A stretch of 64,000 nucleotides of DNA, taken from the NCBI RefSeq assembly GCF_002155965.1, contig NZ_MUMH01000067.1, positions 46,123 through 110,122 of the forward strand, given 5' to 3'. Position numbers and translations under genes: made by a program. The stretch is from Allokutzneria sp. NRRL B-24872 (GTDB taxonomy: Bacteria > Actinomycetota > Actinomycetes > Mycobacteriales > Pseudonocardiaceae). Of this stretch, positions 36,141 through 45,697 are shown piece after piece. Within the stretch, counting starts at the first letter, position 1. Each line of letters begins with the position of its first letter. The notes beneath the pieces are model-generated. The model searched no databases, had not been told where the DNA came from, and saw only the letters and a program-made list of their open reading frames with translations.

Positions 36141-36174
36141 CGTCGGCGCGCCGGGAGAACCCGACGCGCCGACG
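36141..36174 (-). terminator. Terminator-like hairpin after the M14 peptidase gene
   Basis: A perfect 10-base stem CGTCGGCGCG (36141-36150) with CGCGCCGACG (36165-36174) and a 14-base loop starts 37 bases after the peptidase stop, on the minus strand. It is followed by CTTCCCCGAAATGATCTT rather than a clean U-run, so termination may be Rho-assisted. Confidence 0.45.
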
Positions 36175-36210
36175 ACGAACCAGAAGTCAGTCCACAGGGG
36201 ACAGACCTGC

Positions 36211-37608
36211 CTACTTGTACGGGGCCGCGGCCTTGCCCGCCGCGTACATCAGCGCGGGCTTGATCTTCGGCCAGTGCGTGCTGTCCTGGCAGGAGTACTG
36301 CGGCAGGAAGCCGCTGCACGCACCGGAGCGCGCGCCGATCTCGAAGGTGTAGCCGGGGACGCCGAGCTTGTCGTACACCCAGTCGTCGGTGCCGCCGGAG
36401 GCCGCGTAGCCGACGACCTCGGGCGCGGTGCCGTAGGTGTAGCCGGTGATGCCCGCCATGTCCTTGGCCATCGCGCGGAGCTTGGCGTCGTTGCCGGTCT
36501 TGGCGCCCGACTTGTGGCTCCACGGGAAGATGATCCCGTTGGTGTAGCTGTGCAGGGTGATCATCATGCCCTTGGTGTCCGCCGACGCCGCGGTGCTGTC
36601 ACCGTCGCCGCGGGTGTCCGGGAAGATCTTGCCGAGCAGACCCTCCAGCGCCTTCGTCTCCACCTCGGAGGACGCGCCGGGGCCGCGGTAGATCTCGCTG
36701 CACGGGTCGGTGGAGGTGCCGCTGCCGCCGAAGTGCGTGTTGGAGTTGCGGTTCAGGTCGACGCCGATCTGCCCGCCCCAGCCGCACGACGCGCCGTTGG
36801 AGTCGTTGCCGTTCTTGCGGTGCAGCTTCGGCGAGTTCCCGCCCTGCTGCACGATCTCCACGCCGTCCGGGTTGGTGATCGGCACGACCCACATCTCGGT
36901 GGAGTCCATCAGCTTGGTGACTTCGGCGTCCTTGCCGTAGTTCGCCGTCAGGTGGTCGATCCAGCGCCACGCCATGTCACCGGTGGTGATCTCGCGGGCG
37001 TGGATCTGCGCCATCAGGAAGAAGCGCGGCTTGGCGGAGTTCGGCTTCTGCTCGCAGTCGCCCGCGTTCTTCTTGGTCAGGCAGATCGCACGCAGGTCGT
37101 AGCCGCCCTTGCCGGTGGACTTGCGCCACGACTGCCCGTAGGTCACCAGGCTGCCCAGCGCGGGGAAGTCCGTCGCGACCTTGTCCAGGTGCGCGTGCTG
37201 GGCGCGCACCGTGCGGTAGCCGCCGTAGAAGGTCTCGTCCGCGTCGGCGCGCGTGATCGGACCGGCGTCGCGCTGGGCCTTCGGCGGCGCCCACTTCGGC
37301 GCGGGCATCACGGACTCGACCGTCGTGGCGAAGCCGGCAGCGCGGATGCGCTCGCCCTCGGCCTTGTCGCCGAGCACGAACAGGTCGTCCCCGTCGCGCT
37401 CCTCCAGCACGTCGGAGCCGAGGCCGAGCAGCCGCTCGGAGTCCTTGACCGCCTGCTTCACGCGGTAGACGTACTGCTCCTGTGGCTGTTGGGCCACCTG
37501 GGTCTGCGCGTCGGTCTGCGCGACCGGCACGGTTCCGGTGTTCTGCGCCAGCAGCGCGCCGGTGACGGCGAGCGCGACGGCTATGCCCAGGATCGGGACA
37601 CGGGACAT
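36211..37608 (-). CDS. Secreted M14 zinc carboxypeptidase
   Basis: 465-aa exported carboxypeptidase of family M14. The signal peptide covers about residues 1-21, followed by a propeptide-like region to about 120. The catalytic domain has zinc ligands His203 and Glu206 in MAQIHAREITTGDMAWRW, NPDGVEIV, GVDLNRNSNTHFGG, the third ligand His353 in MITLHSYTNGIIFPW, and the catalytic Glu423 in YTFEIGARSG. All key residues are present, so it should be active and remove C-terminal residues from peptides outside the cell. It is the most complete of the two M14 proteins in the window. The ATG at 37608 is preceded by GGAAGG. Confidence 0.92.
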   Translation of the reverse strand: MSRVPILGIAVALAVTGALLAQNTGTVPVAQTDAQTQVAQQPQEQYVYRVKQAVKDSERLLGLGSDVLEERDGDDLFVLGDKAEGERIRAAGFATTVESVMPAPKWAPPKAQRDAGPITRADADETFYGGYRTVRAQHAHLDKVATDFPALGSLVTYGQSWRKSTGKGGYDLRAICLTKKNAGDCEQKPNSAKPRFFLMAQIHAREITTGDMAWRWIDHLTANYGKDAEVTKLMDSTEMWVVPITNPDGVEIVQQGGNSPKLHRKNGNDSNGASCGWGGQIGVDLNRNSNTHFGGSGTSTDPCSEIYRGPGASSEVETKALEGLLGKIFPDTRGDGDSTAASADTKGMMITLHSYTNGIIFPWSHKSGAKTGNDAKLRAMAKDMAGITGYTYGTAPEVVGYAASGGTDDWVYDKLGVPGYTFEIGARSGACSGFLPQYSCQDSTHWPKIKPALMYAAGKAAAPYK

Positions 37609-37693
37609 GGTCTGTCCTTCCGCAGGGGGTAAAGCTTGAAACGACGTTAAGCCGAACGGCGCACCGCCGCTAACCCTCCGAAAGAACCCTCTG

Positions 37694-37712
37694 TTTCACG
37701 GTTTTTGTGAAA
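37694..37712. promoter_or_regulatory. AT-rich dyad upstream of the M14 peptidase gene
   Basis: TTTCAC (37694-37699) and GTGAAA (37707-37712) form an inverted repeat around GGTTTTT, directly after the jetC stop and 86 bases before the peptidase start. It is unusually AT-rich for this genome. It may be an operator of the peptidase promoter or a weak terminator of the jet operon. Confidence 0.35.
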
Positions 37713-40700
37713 TCACACGTCCTCGCGGTCGAGCGAACTCCCGTCCCAGGTGGTGTGCGTGCACGCGACACCGCCGCCGTTCTTCGGCCGCAGCACGTCG
37801 AAGATGTGCATGCGAGGGATCTTCGGAGAAACGCCCCAACCGCTGGGCCAGGTGATGATCCAGTCCATGTCCAGGTCGACCAGCAGCCCCAGCATCCTGG
37901 CGATCGTCGGATCGTCCAGCCGCTCGAAAGCCTCGTCCAGCAACACAAGGCGAAGCGGTGCCAGCGCGCCCTCTCCCGGGTCCGTGCCAACCGCGTCGTA
38001 GAAAGACGCAGCGGCGGCGAAAAGGGTCACATAGGACACGAGGCGCGTTTCGCCCGAAGACAGCTGGCGAAGCCGACGCACGCGCGGCTTGCTGTCCGGA
38101 CCGTTGTCGCGGACCCGCACGGTGAAGGAGTACCAGGTGCGGTAGTCCAGCGCCCGAGCCAAGATCTCCGCGTAGCCACTGGAGTGCGCGTCCCGCTCGG
38201 ACTCGATGCGCTCGGTGAAAGCCCTGCGCAGCAACGCGTCCTGCTCCTGGTCGCGGTCGGCGAACGGGGTGCGGACCAGCTCCAGCGCGTCCTTGGTGTC
38301 GGGGTCGAGAGCCGCCGACGGACGCCATTCGAGTTGCACGTGCACGCCCTGGCTGGAGCGCGCCTGGTCGAGCACCTCGTTCATCCTCTTGCACAGGTCT
38401 TCGGCGACACCGATCTGCGTGCGCAGCCGCTCCGCGAGGTCGCGCATCAGGTAGTCGGAGAAGATGTCCTGGTAGCGCTCGCCGAGGTAGCCGCGCTGCT
38501 CCCCGAGCTTGGACGCCACGCGCGCCGCCGCGTCGGCGACCGGGCGCGGGCCCTCCTCGGAGGTCACGGTCACGGTGAGCACGTCAGCGACGGTCTCGGC
38601 GGTGATGTTGTGGCTGCCGGCCAAAGACGACTGGAGCGCCTGGAGCTTGCCGATCACGGTGCCTTCGCTGACCGGCCGCTTGTCCGGGGCTTCGCGCAGC
38701 GCCTCGAACGCGGCGCTCAAGTCCTCCAGCGACGGCTCTTCGGCATCGGGCAGCGCGGCGGCCCACACACCCGGCGCGGTGAGCAGCGCGCGGAACGCCT
38801 CGTTGGAGCGCTCGCGCTCCGCTTCGACGCCGGATCGTTGCTGCTGTTTGGTTTCCAGCAGCGTCTCGACCTTCGTGGCCTCCTCGCGCACCGCGATCAC
38901 CCGCTCGCGCGCGGCCGGGAGGTCCTTGCGCGCCTGGCGGTGCTCGCGCTCGACCTCGGTCAGCTGCGCGGCGATCTGCTGCGCCTCACCGCCGATCGAG
39001 CTGGTCAGCTCTTCGAGCGCCCTGGCCTGCTCGCCGTACTCGGTGCAGCGCAGCTCCGCCTCGGCCTCGGCCTCCTCGCGGTCGCTGAGCGCGGCGTGGT
39101 GGTTGTGCAGCGCGTCGGCCAGCTGGTTCACCGTGCCCGCGCACCGCTCGACCAGCGATTCCCGAAGCTGCTCAACGGTTCCGCGCGCCTGCTCGGCTGC
39201 TCGGTAAGCCTGCTCCAGCGCGGCGGTCTCGTCGGAGAGTCCCGCCTCGGTCGCGGCCTGCGTCAGCTCAGTTCTCGTTGCCTGCCAACGGAGATCGGCT
39301 TCCTGGTGCTGCTCGCGCAGAGCCCGCGCGCGCTGCTCGGCCTCCGCCGACGCCTCCTGCGCGCTGGCCAGCCGCGCGTGCGCGGTGATCAGGTCGCCGT
39401 CGTCGGGGAAGGCCGCGAGGTGCTTTTCCCACGCCTTCACGTGCTGGCGCGCGGTTTCCACGGCCTGCTGAGCTTCGGCACGCAGTCCCCGGAGCTGGTC
39501 GAGCTCTTCCTCCAGCTCGGCGATTCGCCTGCCCTGCGCGGCCTTGCGGGCTCCTGCGCCCAGGTACTCCGCGGCTTCCTTCTGCCAGGAGCCGGAAAGC
39601 GTTCCCGCGCGCCAGGTTCCGTCCGTGGACACCGCTGTCGCGGCGGTGCCAGAGGGCTCGATCGACACCGACTCCAGCAGGCGCTCGATCATCTCGGTCG
39701 GCACCGGGCAACCCGGCTCCGGCGCGGGCGTCAGTACCTCTGCGAGGGTACGGCCGGGGAGCTGTTCTCCAGGACTGGCAATGACATCCGCCTCGCCCGC
39801 GCCCGCGATCCGACCGTCGGCGTGCACCCACGCGGCGAGCAATCCGCTGGACTGCAAGGCGGCTTCGAGGCCCGCGCGCTCGGCGGGGGAGAGGACCTGG
39901 CGGAAGTCGACCAGGCGGTAGAACTCCGCGCCGGCACCGGAATCGCGCTCGGTCAGCGTGCTTCGCGGCGGCACCGGCTCCTGGCCTTGGCGCAGGCCGC
40001 GAAGTTCGGTGTCGCGCTCGCCGATCGAGCCGCGCAGTTCGCTCAGCCGCTGTTCGGCGTTGAGCACCTGCTGGCTCGCGGTGTGCAGGTGCGGACCCGC
40101 CCACTTGCGGATCTCCTGCGCCGCCCGGCGCCCGGCCGCGCTCTCCGCGACGAGCAGTTCGGGGCGCGGCAGGTGCGGAAGCTCGGTGATGTCCAAAGTG
40201 GACAGAGGGCCGTCCTGGGACCACCGCTGTGCGGCCTCGGACCAGTCCTGCGCGGCCACCTCGACCCGCTGACCGGCTTCGTTGCGCCGCCCAGCGGACT
40301 CGGTCGCCGCGATCATCGCGTCCCGGGCCGTGCGGTGCAGCTGCTCCACGCGGTCCCGCGCGCGGTCAGACTCCATGGCGCGCTGGTGCAGCGTCAGTGT
40401 GAGCGCACTCCGTTGCCGCACGACGGCTGCGGCCTCCTCAGCGCGCTCACCGGCTTCGCGCAGCCCCGTCAGCAACGCGTCCGGGCTCAGCGAAGGCAGT
40501 TCCCTGCGCTCGATCGGCAGCGCCTCAGCGTCGGGGTCCGGCTTCGCTCGAACGCGCGCCGTGACGACCTCGACGGTCGCGGGCGGAGCCTCGGGCGCCT
40601 GCACGGTCAGCGTGCGCTCCAGGCCCGCCGACGCCAGCAGCTGACCCGCCTGCTCGGCGAGCCCACCGGCCGCTGCGGTGTCCCGCTCCAGGCGCTCCAG

Positions 40701-41798
40701 GCTGCCCAGCACGGCGTCCACGGCGCGATCCTCTTGCGCGCGTTGACGATTCGCGACCTCAAGCGCGCTCTCCGCACCCTTGCGCGAGGTCGCGACCAGC
40801 CGCTCGCGGTCCTGGAGATCGCGCAGCCCCTGGTAGGCGGGCAGCGCCTTCAGCGCCTCGATGCGGACTTCGAGCTCGCTCTCGGTCTCCTCCAGCTCGG
40901 CGACCTTGGCCTCGGCCTCGGAGCGGTCCTCGGCGGAGGAGATCTTCCTGCGCTCCAGGCGGTTCAGCTCGGACAGCAGCGAGGTGAGCTTGCGCTGCGC
41001 GGCTTCGGCCTGCTCAGCGGCCTTGCGGACCTCGGTCAGCGCGTAGCCGGAGTAGGAGTTGAGGAAGGTGCCGAGCGCGGAGTCCGCGGTGCTCAGCCGG
41101 ACGATGTTCTCCCGGATCGACTCCAGGTCGTCGAAGGAGGTCGCCAGCCGCTCGATCAGCGCGGTCTCCAACGGCGGCAACGCATCGGAGAGGATCTGTT
41201 CGAGCTGGCCCTCCAGCACCTTCAGGCCGACGTCGGGGTTGCGCAGCGTCCGCTGGAGGTGCAGCAGGTCGGAGTAGCGGTCGGCGGGCACGCCGTACAC
41301 GGTCTCGGCGATCTTCGCGCGGAAGGACGCCTCCTCCAGCACGCAGTCCGCGCCGATCACCTCGCGCAGCTGCGCCGGGCCGAGCGGAACCCGTTCCGCG
41401 CCAACGAGTTGCAGGTTGCGGCCGACGCGCGCGGAGGTGATGAAGCGCCACGAGTCGGTGACCTGCTGCGAGGTCTTCGACGCCTTCACGCCGATGCCGC
41501 AGGTCAGGTACTCGCCCTCCCCGCGCTCCAGCTCCACCCAGGCGTAGCCGATCCGGTTGGGGCCGCCGGTGTAGTCGTCGAGCATCAGGCGCCGGATGCT
41601 GACCGTGTCGAAGCCCTTGGAGCCCATCTGCCGCAGCTCGCCGTCCAGGCACAGCGGCAGCAGCAGCTCCAGCGTCCGGGACTTGCCGGAACCGTTGGTG
41701 CCCTGGAAGATCACCCGGCCGCCGGAGAAGTCGAACTCCTGCTCGGCGTACTGCCAGATGTTGACGATGCCACCACGGTTGAGCCGCCAGCGGTTCAC
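37713..41798 (-). CDS. jetC: SMC-like ATPase of a type II Wadjet system (JetC, TIGR02680)
   Basis: 1361-aa SMC/MukB-like ATPase. Residues 1-45 hold the N-terminal half of the head with Walker A GTNGSGKS at 33-40. Long coiled coils rich in Glu, Arg, Ala and Leu run from about 255-450 and 560-1090, interrupted by a hinge-like globular stretch around residues 600-760. The C-terminal head carries the ABC signature LRQLSSGETRLVSYVTLFAA and Walker B LVLLDEAFERLDD, with the catalytic Glu1289. All ATPase motifs are intact. In Wadjet it is the loop-extruding motor that finds small circular DNA. It overlaps jetB by four bases (GTGA). The expected fourth gene, jetD, is missing downstream. Confidence 0.85.
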   Translation of the reverse strand: MNRWRLNRGGIVNIWQYAEQEFDFSGGRVIFQGTNGSGKSRTLELLLPLCLDGELRQMGSKGFDTVSIRRLMLDDYTGGPNRIGYAWVELERGEGEYLTCGIGVKASKTSQQVTDSWRFITSARVGRNLQLVGAERVPLGPAQLREVIGADCVLEEASFRAKIAETVYGVPADRYSDLLHLQRTLRNPDVGLKVLEGQLEQILSDALPPLETALIERLATSFDDLESIRENIVRLSTADSALGTFLNSYSGYALTEVRKAAEQAEAAQRKLTSLLSELNRLERRKISSAEDRSEAEAKVAELEETESELEVRIEALKALPAYQGLRDLQDRERLVATSRKGAESALEVANRQRAQEDRAVDAVLGSLERLERDTAAAGGLAEQAGQLLASAGLERTLTVQAPEAPPATVEVVTARVRAKPDPDAEALPIERRELPSLSPDALLTGLREAGERAEEAAAVVRQRSALTLTLHQRAMESDRARDRVEQLHRTARDAMIAATESAGRRNEAGQRVEVAAQDWSEAAQRWSQDGPLSTLDITELPHLPRPELLVAESAAGRRAAQEIRKWAGPHLHTASQQVLNAEQRLSELRGSIGERDTELRGLRQGQEPVPPRSTLTERDSGAGAEFYRLVDFRQVLSPAERAGLEAALQSSGLLAAWVHADGRIAGAGEADVIASPGEQLPGRTLAEVLTPAPEPGCPVPTEMIERLLESVSIEPSGTAATAVSTDGTWRAGTLSGSWQKEAAEYLGAGARKAAQGRRIAELEEELDQLRGLRAEAQQAVETARQHVKAWEKHLAAFPDDGDLITAHARLASAQEASAEAEQRARALREQHQEADLRWQATRTELTQAATEAGLSDETAALEQAYRAAEQARGTVEQLRESLVERCAGTVNQLADALHNHHAALSDREEAEAEAELRCTEYGEQARALEELTSSIGGEAQQIAAQLTEVEREHRQARKDLPAARERVIAVREEATKVETLLETKQQQRSGVEAERERSNEAFRALLTAPGVWAAALPDAEEPSLEDLSAAFEALREAPDKRPVSEGTVIGKLQALQSSLAGSHNITAETVADVLTVTVTSEEGPRPVADAAARVASKLGEQRGYLGERYQDIFSDYLMRDLAERLRTQIGVAEDLCKRMNEVLDQARSSQGVHVQLEWRPSAALDPDTKDALELVRTPFADRDQEQDALLRRAFTERIESERDAHSSGYAEILARALDYRTWYSFTVRVRDNGPDSKPRVRRLRQLSSGETRLVSYVTLFAAAASFYDAVGTDPGEGALAPLRLVLLDEAFERLDDPTIARMLGLLVDLDMDWIITWPSGWGVSPKIPRMHIFDVLRPKNGGGVACTHTTWDGSSLDREDV

Positions 41799-43051
41799 GT
41801 GCTCTCCTCATCAAAAAGCGACCAGCTTGGCGTCTGGACAACGGGTTCGGGGGTTTCTTCGACGCTCTCCCGGCCAGGGGAGGCGTCGGGGTCGGGGACC
41901 CAGCGGTGCGCGGCCGGACTGAGCAGCCACGTGCCCTCGTCCTGCTGCACGGCCAGGCTGAGCGCCGCCAGCAGCTCCAGGACGCCGTCGACCAGCTCGT
42001 CCACGTCCTCGGTGGCCTGCTTGGACCACGCGGACGGGTAGGACTCGACCAGTTCGGCGCAGACCTCGCGCACGCGCAGCCTGCTCACCTCGGTGCGGCC
42101 GTCCGCGCGAGGTTCTTCTTCCTGTGTCAGAAGCTCGGGCAGGGACAGCAGCGCCACGCGGGCGACCGTGCCCATGCCGGGGAAGCCGAGGTCGGTCAGG
42201 TACTCCTCGGGATCGGTCACCGCGACGCCTTCGAGGCGGACTTCGGCGACCAGCCCGAAACAGCGCTCCAGCAACAGCGACTCGCGCTTGTGGTTGCGCT
42301 GCAACCAAACCCGCTGCGCCTCCGGCAGGTCTGCGTGCAGCACAACGGGGTCTTCGACGAGCCTGCGCCGCACCGCGTGCTCGACACCGCGCTCCCCGCC
42401 GACCATGCCGGTGACCGCCGACGCGGTGATCAGCTCCTCCGGCGTCTCGACCTCGCCGATCGGCCCGGCGAGCAGGTGCCCGAGCAGATCGGTGTCCACG
42501 GTGATCAACGCTTCGCTCGGCGCCTCGCCGGTCCACGGCGCCACCGAACCCTCGGTCTCGGTGATCACGCCGAGCGCGACGAGGTGGCGGAGTGCGGCGG
42601 TCAAAGCTCGACGGTCGGGAAGGCCGTCGGAGACCTCGATCCCGGCCTCCACGGCCGCCGCGCGGACCTCGGCGACGAGCCGCGACAGCAGCACCTGGCG
42701 GCCGACACCGATCAGCGCGGCCATGCTCAGCGCGAGGTAGGCGTAGCCGCGCGGGGTCAGTGACTGCTCGCCGCGCGTGACCTGCGGGCCGGGGCCCGAC
42801 TTGTACAGGCGAGCGAATTTCCGTTGCACCACAAGGCGATAGCCCAGCAGCGACGAGAACAACTCCTGCAAGGCGACTCGATGCCGGAAGACCAGCGGGA
42901 GGAGGTCGCCGTCGTGACTGTCCACTCGCAACAGTGGGCGGCGGAGCAGAGTTCGGGCGCAGCGCACGACGTTCGCCGCGTCGATGTCCGACAGCCCGTC
43001 GAGCACCGCGACGGCTGCCGCAGAGCCTCGTTGTCTGGTCGCAGTACTCAT
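41795..43051 (-). CDS. jetB: JetB-like protein (TIGR02678/DUF2398)
   Basis: 418-aa soluble protein matching the TIGR02678 family, the MukE/KITE-like subunit of type II Wadjet. Typical segments are LLRRPLLRVDSHDGDLLPLV, LFSSLLGYRLVVQRKFARLY, LTPRGYAYLALSMAALIGVG and WLQRNHKRESLLLERCFGLV. It has winged-helix-like character in the C-terminal half. It would bridge the kleisin JetA and the SMC protein JetC. It starts at ATG 43051, overlapping the jetA stop, and ends overlapping the jetC start, so the three proteins are made in a coupled fashion. Confidence 0.83.
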   Translation of the reverse strand: MSTATRQRGSAAAVAVLDGLSDIDAANVVRCARTLLRRPLLRVDSHDGDLLPLVFRHRVALQELFSSLLGYRLVVQRKFARLYKSGPGPQVTRGEQSLTPRGYAYLALSMAALIGVGRQVLLSRLVAEVRAAAVEAGIEVSDGLPDRRALTAALRHLVALGVITETEGSVAPWTGEAPSEALITVDTDLLGHLLAGPIGEVETPEELITASAVTGMVGGERGVEHAVRRRLVEDPVVLHADLPEAQRVWLQRNHKRESLLLERCFGLVAEVRLEGVAVTDPEEYLTDLGFPGMGTVARVALLSLPELLTQEEEPRADGRTEVSRLRVREVCAELVESYPSAWSKQATEDVDELVDGVLELLAALSLAVQQDEGTWLLSPAAHRWVPDPDASPGRESVEETPEPVVQTPSWSLFDEEST

Positions 43052-44655
43052 GAGGAGCGCACCTCGGGCTGTTCGGTGGTGAGGGCGACTCGCGCGCCGT
43101 GCAGCGTGAGGACTCCGCTCACCGTCTTGATGCGGGTCGGCTCCTCCTCGGTGGGCTGGAGCGTCAGGCGCAACCCGCGCACGGGATCGGCCGCCGAGCC
43201 CTGGTCGGTGTCGCGCTCGCGCTGTGCCATGGCCAGCGTCAACAGCTCGCAGAAGACGCCGAGCGCGTCCGAGGACAGCTCCGTCTCCTCCAGCTTCGGT
43301 GCCGCCGCCGCGAGTTCGAAGACCGCCGCAGCGCGCCGCTGATCGGCCTTTCGCGCTTCTGCCAGAAGGGTTTCCTGGGTGAACGGGTCGTCCAGGATGC
43401 GCGACGCGCGACCGCGGGCACCACGGTCACCACGACTCCGAACGCTCACGGTCACGTCCACCACCGGGCCGTCGCGCCAAGGCGTGTGCTCGTCGTCGCC
43501 GTCGTGCTCCGGTGCTGGCAGGAGGTGCCGCGAGGAGTACAGCCCAAAAGCCGCCGCGTAGATCGAATGCGCCTCGGTGGGCTCAGCCTTGTCGAACCAG
43601 GACGCCAGCTCCAGCAGCTCCGAGCGCCTGCCCGGCAGCAGTCCGCCACCGGCCGTCGCGCGCTTGACGCTGGCCAGCAACGAGCCGATCGCGCGCGCAG
43701 TGGCCTCGCGCAGCGCCGTGACCTGGCTGGGCCGCCCCGGGCGGTCCACGAACCAGTCCGTCAGCTCCTGCCAGTCCGTCCGCGACCGGCCCCGCGCGCG
43801 CTCGACAGCGCCGCCGAGCTGGTCGTTCGGGCCGAGCAGCCGCAGCAGCTCACTCCGCCCGCGCGCCAGGGCCTTCAGCGAGTCCGCGATGGTCGGGGTG
43901 TGCCGGAGCACGTCCTCGACGACCATCTGGATGTACTCGACGAGCAGGTTGCGGAAGCCGGAGATCTCGTCCGGCTCCAGGTTGTGCCTGGTCACGACCT
44001 GGCCGAGGTAGGCGTAGAAGTCGCGGACCGTCACCGCCAGCTCGGCGTGCTGGAGGAACAGCGTGGTGACCTGCTCGGCCAGCTCCTCGCGCGCCCGCTT
44101 GGCCACCGAGCCGCCCTGGCGCTCCGCCGTGATCGCCTTCGACAGCGTGCCGCCGAGCTGCGTGAGACCGCGCTCGATCGCGGGCAGCAGCTCGCGGGAG
44201 ACCTCACGAGCGCCCTCGGGCACCCGCAGCAGCTCGTCCACGTCGCGCTGCACGCGCACGGCGAGTTTGTTCACCTGGTAGCGGAACGCGCCGCGGACGA
44301 ACTCCGCGATGCTGGAGGCGATGGTCTCCCGCCGCCCCTTGACCAGATTCCCCCAGTCGTGGAGCCGCTTGAGCCGGTCGGCGATCACCTCGGGATCGGA
44401 CTCGCCCGGGTCGATCGCGCCCTCGCGCTCCAGCGGGGCCAGCGCGGCGGCGACCTCGTTCGGCGAGAGGTCCGGCAGCAGCGTCGCGGTGAACAACCGC
44501 ATGATGGCCAGGTAGCTGCGGCGATGCTCGGCCGTCAGGTAGGCGTACAGGGCCAGTCGGGGCTCGGCCTCGTGGTCCGCCCCGGTCGCCTCGCCCGCCC
44601 GTTGCGGCAAGCTGGTCTCGGTGTCGATCGTTCGCCCCTCGTGCCCGGCACTCAC
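43048..44655 (-). CDS. jetA: JetA-like protein (TIGR02677/DUF2397), kleisin-type subunit
   Basis: 535-aa protein matching the TIGR02677 family, the MukF-like kleisin subunit of type II Wadjet. After about 30 disordered residues it reads LALYAYLTAEHRRSYLAIMR and LFTATLLPDLSPNEVAAALA, a winged-helix start typical of the family, followed by a long helical middle region (HDWGNLVKGRRETIASSIAE, FLQHAELAVTVRDFYAYLGQ) and a C-terminal domain with VRGLRLTLQP. It is the first gene of the operon. Only 70 bases lie between its start and the divergent cobD gene, so the promoters overlap or abut. Confidence 0.83.
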   Translation of the reverse strand: MSAGHEGRTIDTETSLPQRAGEATGADHEAEPRLALYAYLTAEHRRSYLAIMRLFTATLLPDLSPNEVAAALAPLEREGAIDPGESDPEVIADRLKRLHDWGNLVKGRRETIASSIAEFVRGAFRYQVNKLAVRVQRDVDELLRVPEGAREVSRELLPAIERGLTQLGGTLSKAITAERQGGSVAKRAREELAEQVTTLFLQHAELAVTVRDFYAYLGQVVTRHNLEPDEISGFRNLLVEYIQMVVEDVLRHTPTIADSLKALARGRSELLRLLGPNDQLGGAVERARGRSRTDWQELTDWFVDRPGRPSQVTALREATARAIGSLLASVKRATAGGGLLPGRRSELLELASWFDKAEPTEAHSIYAAAFGLYSSRHLLPAPEHDGDDEHTPWRDGPVVDVTVSVRSRGDRGARGRASRILDDPFTQETLLAEARKADQRRAAAVFELAAAAPKLEETELSSDALGVFCELLTLAMAQRERDTDQGSAADPVRGLRLTLQPTEEEPTRIKTVSGVLTLHGARVALTTEQPEVRSS

Positions 44656-44746
44656 TTCATCGCCACCTTAACCCGCTCCCCGACAGCGCTCGCACGAGCG
44701 CTAACGTGCTCGCACTCGTCACGCAGTGCACTACCGGGAGGCCCAG

Positions 44747-45697
44747 TTGAGCGCGGCTCGCGCGATCGGTCTGTTGCTCGGCGTCGCCGCCGACGCCGCG
44801 CTCGGCGATCCCCGCCGGGGACACCCCGTCGCCGCGTTCGGCCGCGCCGCGCAGTCCCTTGAGCGCGTCGTCTACCGAGACAGCCGCGAAGCCGGAGTCC
44901 TCTACAACGCCGTGCTGACCGGCGGCGTCGTCGCGCTCGGCGTCGGCGTGGAGCGGCTCGGCCGGGGGCGGCCCCTGGTGCAGGCGCTCGGCACGGCCGC
45001 CGCGACGTGGGCGGTGCTCGGCGGGACCTCGCTCGGCGCGGAGGGCACCGCGATGGCGCAGTCCCTCGACGGCGGCCGGCTCGACGAGGCCCGCGCCCGC
45101 CTGCCCAACCTGTGCGGGCGTGAGCCCGATCTGCTGGACAACCAGGGCCTTTCGCGCGCCACCGTGGAGTCCGTCGCGGAGAACACCTCCGATGCCGTCG
45201 TGGCTCCGCTGCTGTGGGGCGCGGTGGCCGGAGTGCCCGGTCTGCTGGGCTACCGCGCGATCAACACCCTCGACGCGATGGTCGGCCACCGCTCTCCGCG
45301 CTACACCAACTTCGGCTGGGCCTCGGCGCGGATCGACGATGTGGCCAACCTGGTGCCCGCCCGCGTCGCGGCCATGCTCACGTCGTTGTGCGCGCCCGTC
45401 GTCGGCGGCTCCGCGCGCGGGGCGTGGCGGACCTGGCGGCAGGACGCCTCGGCCCACCCCAGCCCCAACGCCGGGCAGATCGAATCCGCCTTCGCGGGCG
45501 CGCTCGGCGTGCGGCTGGGCGGACAGACGATCTACGGCTACGGCGCCGAGGAGCGGCCCGTTCTCGGCGAGGGCCGCACTCCGGACTCCGGTGACGTCAC
45601 GCGCAGCGTCGAGCTGTCGCGGGTGATCGGCACGGCGACCGCGGCGGTGTCAGCGGTGGCTTCCGTAGCGATCAGCTGGCTTCGTCGCCGTCGCTGA
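44747..45697 (+). CDS. cobD: Adenosylcobinamide-phosphate synthase (CobD/CbiB)
   Basis: 316-aa membrane enzyme that attaches the aminopropanol arm to adenosylcobyric acid in cobalamin synthesis. Family motifs are clear: LGDPRRGHPVAAFGRAAQSL, LSRATVESVAENTSDAVVAP, GYRAINTLDAMVGHRSPRYT, NFGWASARIDDVANLVPARV and SAHPSPNAGQIESAFAGALG. TTG 44747 is preferred because GGGAGG lies five bases upstream. GTG 44726 in the same frame has no ribosome binding site. Its 3' end overlaps the convergent SURF1 gene by 48 bases. cobC lies about 6 kb downstream, a common actinobacterial arrangement. Confidence 0.93.
   Translation: MSAARAIGLLLGVAADAALGDPRRGHPVAAFGRAAQSLERVVYRDSREAGVLYNAVLTGGVVALGVGVERLGRGRPLVQALGTAAATWAVLGGTSLGAEGTAMAQSLDGGRLDEARARLPNLCGREPDLLDNQGLSRATVESVAENTSDAVVAPLLWGAVAGVPGLLGYRAINTLDAMVGHRSPRYTNFGWASARIDDVANLVPARVAAMLTSLCAPVVGGSARGAWRTWRQDASAHPSPNAGQIESAFAGALGVRLGGQTIYGYGAEERPVLGEGRTPDSGDVTRSVELSRVIGTATAAVSAVASVAISWLRRRR

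Noticed and set aside
37609..37712. A remnant of jetD between jetC and the M14 peptidase gene
   Set aside because: The gap is 104 bases and holds only a short dyad and the peptidase leader. There is no coding remnant.
37707..42041. A plus-strand open frame of more than 1400 codons across the jetC region
   Set aside because: It is the antisense shadow of jetC in GC-rich DNA. Its composition is Arg/Leu/Gly-rich without domains, whereas the minus strand gives complete ATPase motifs.
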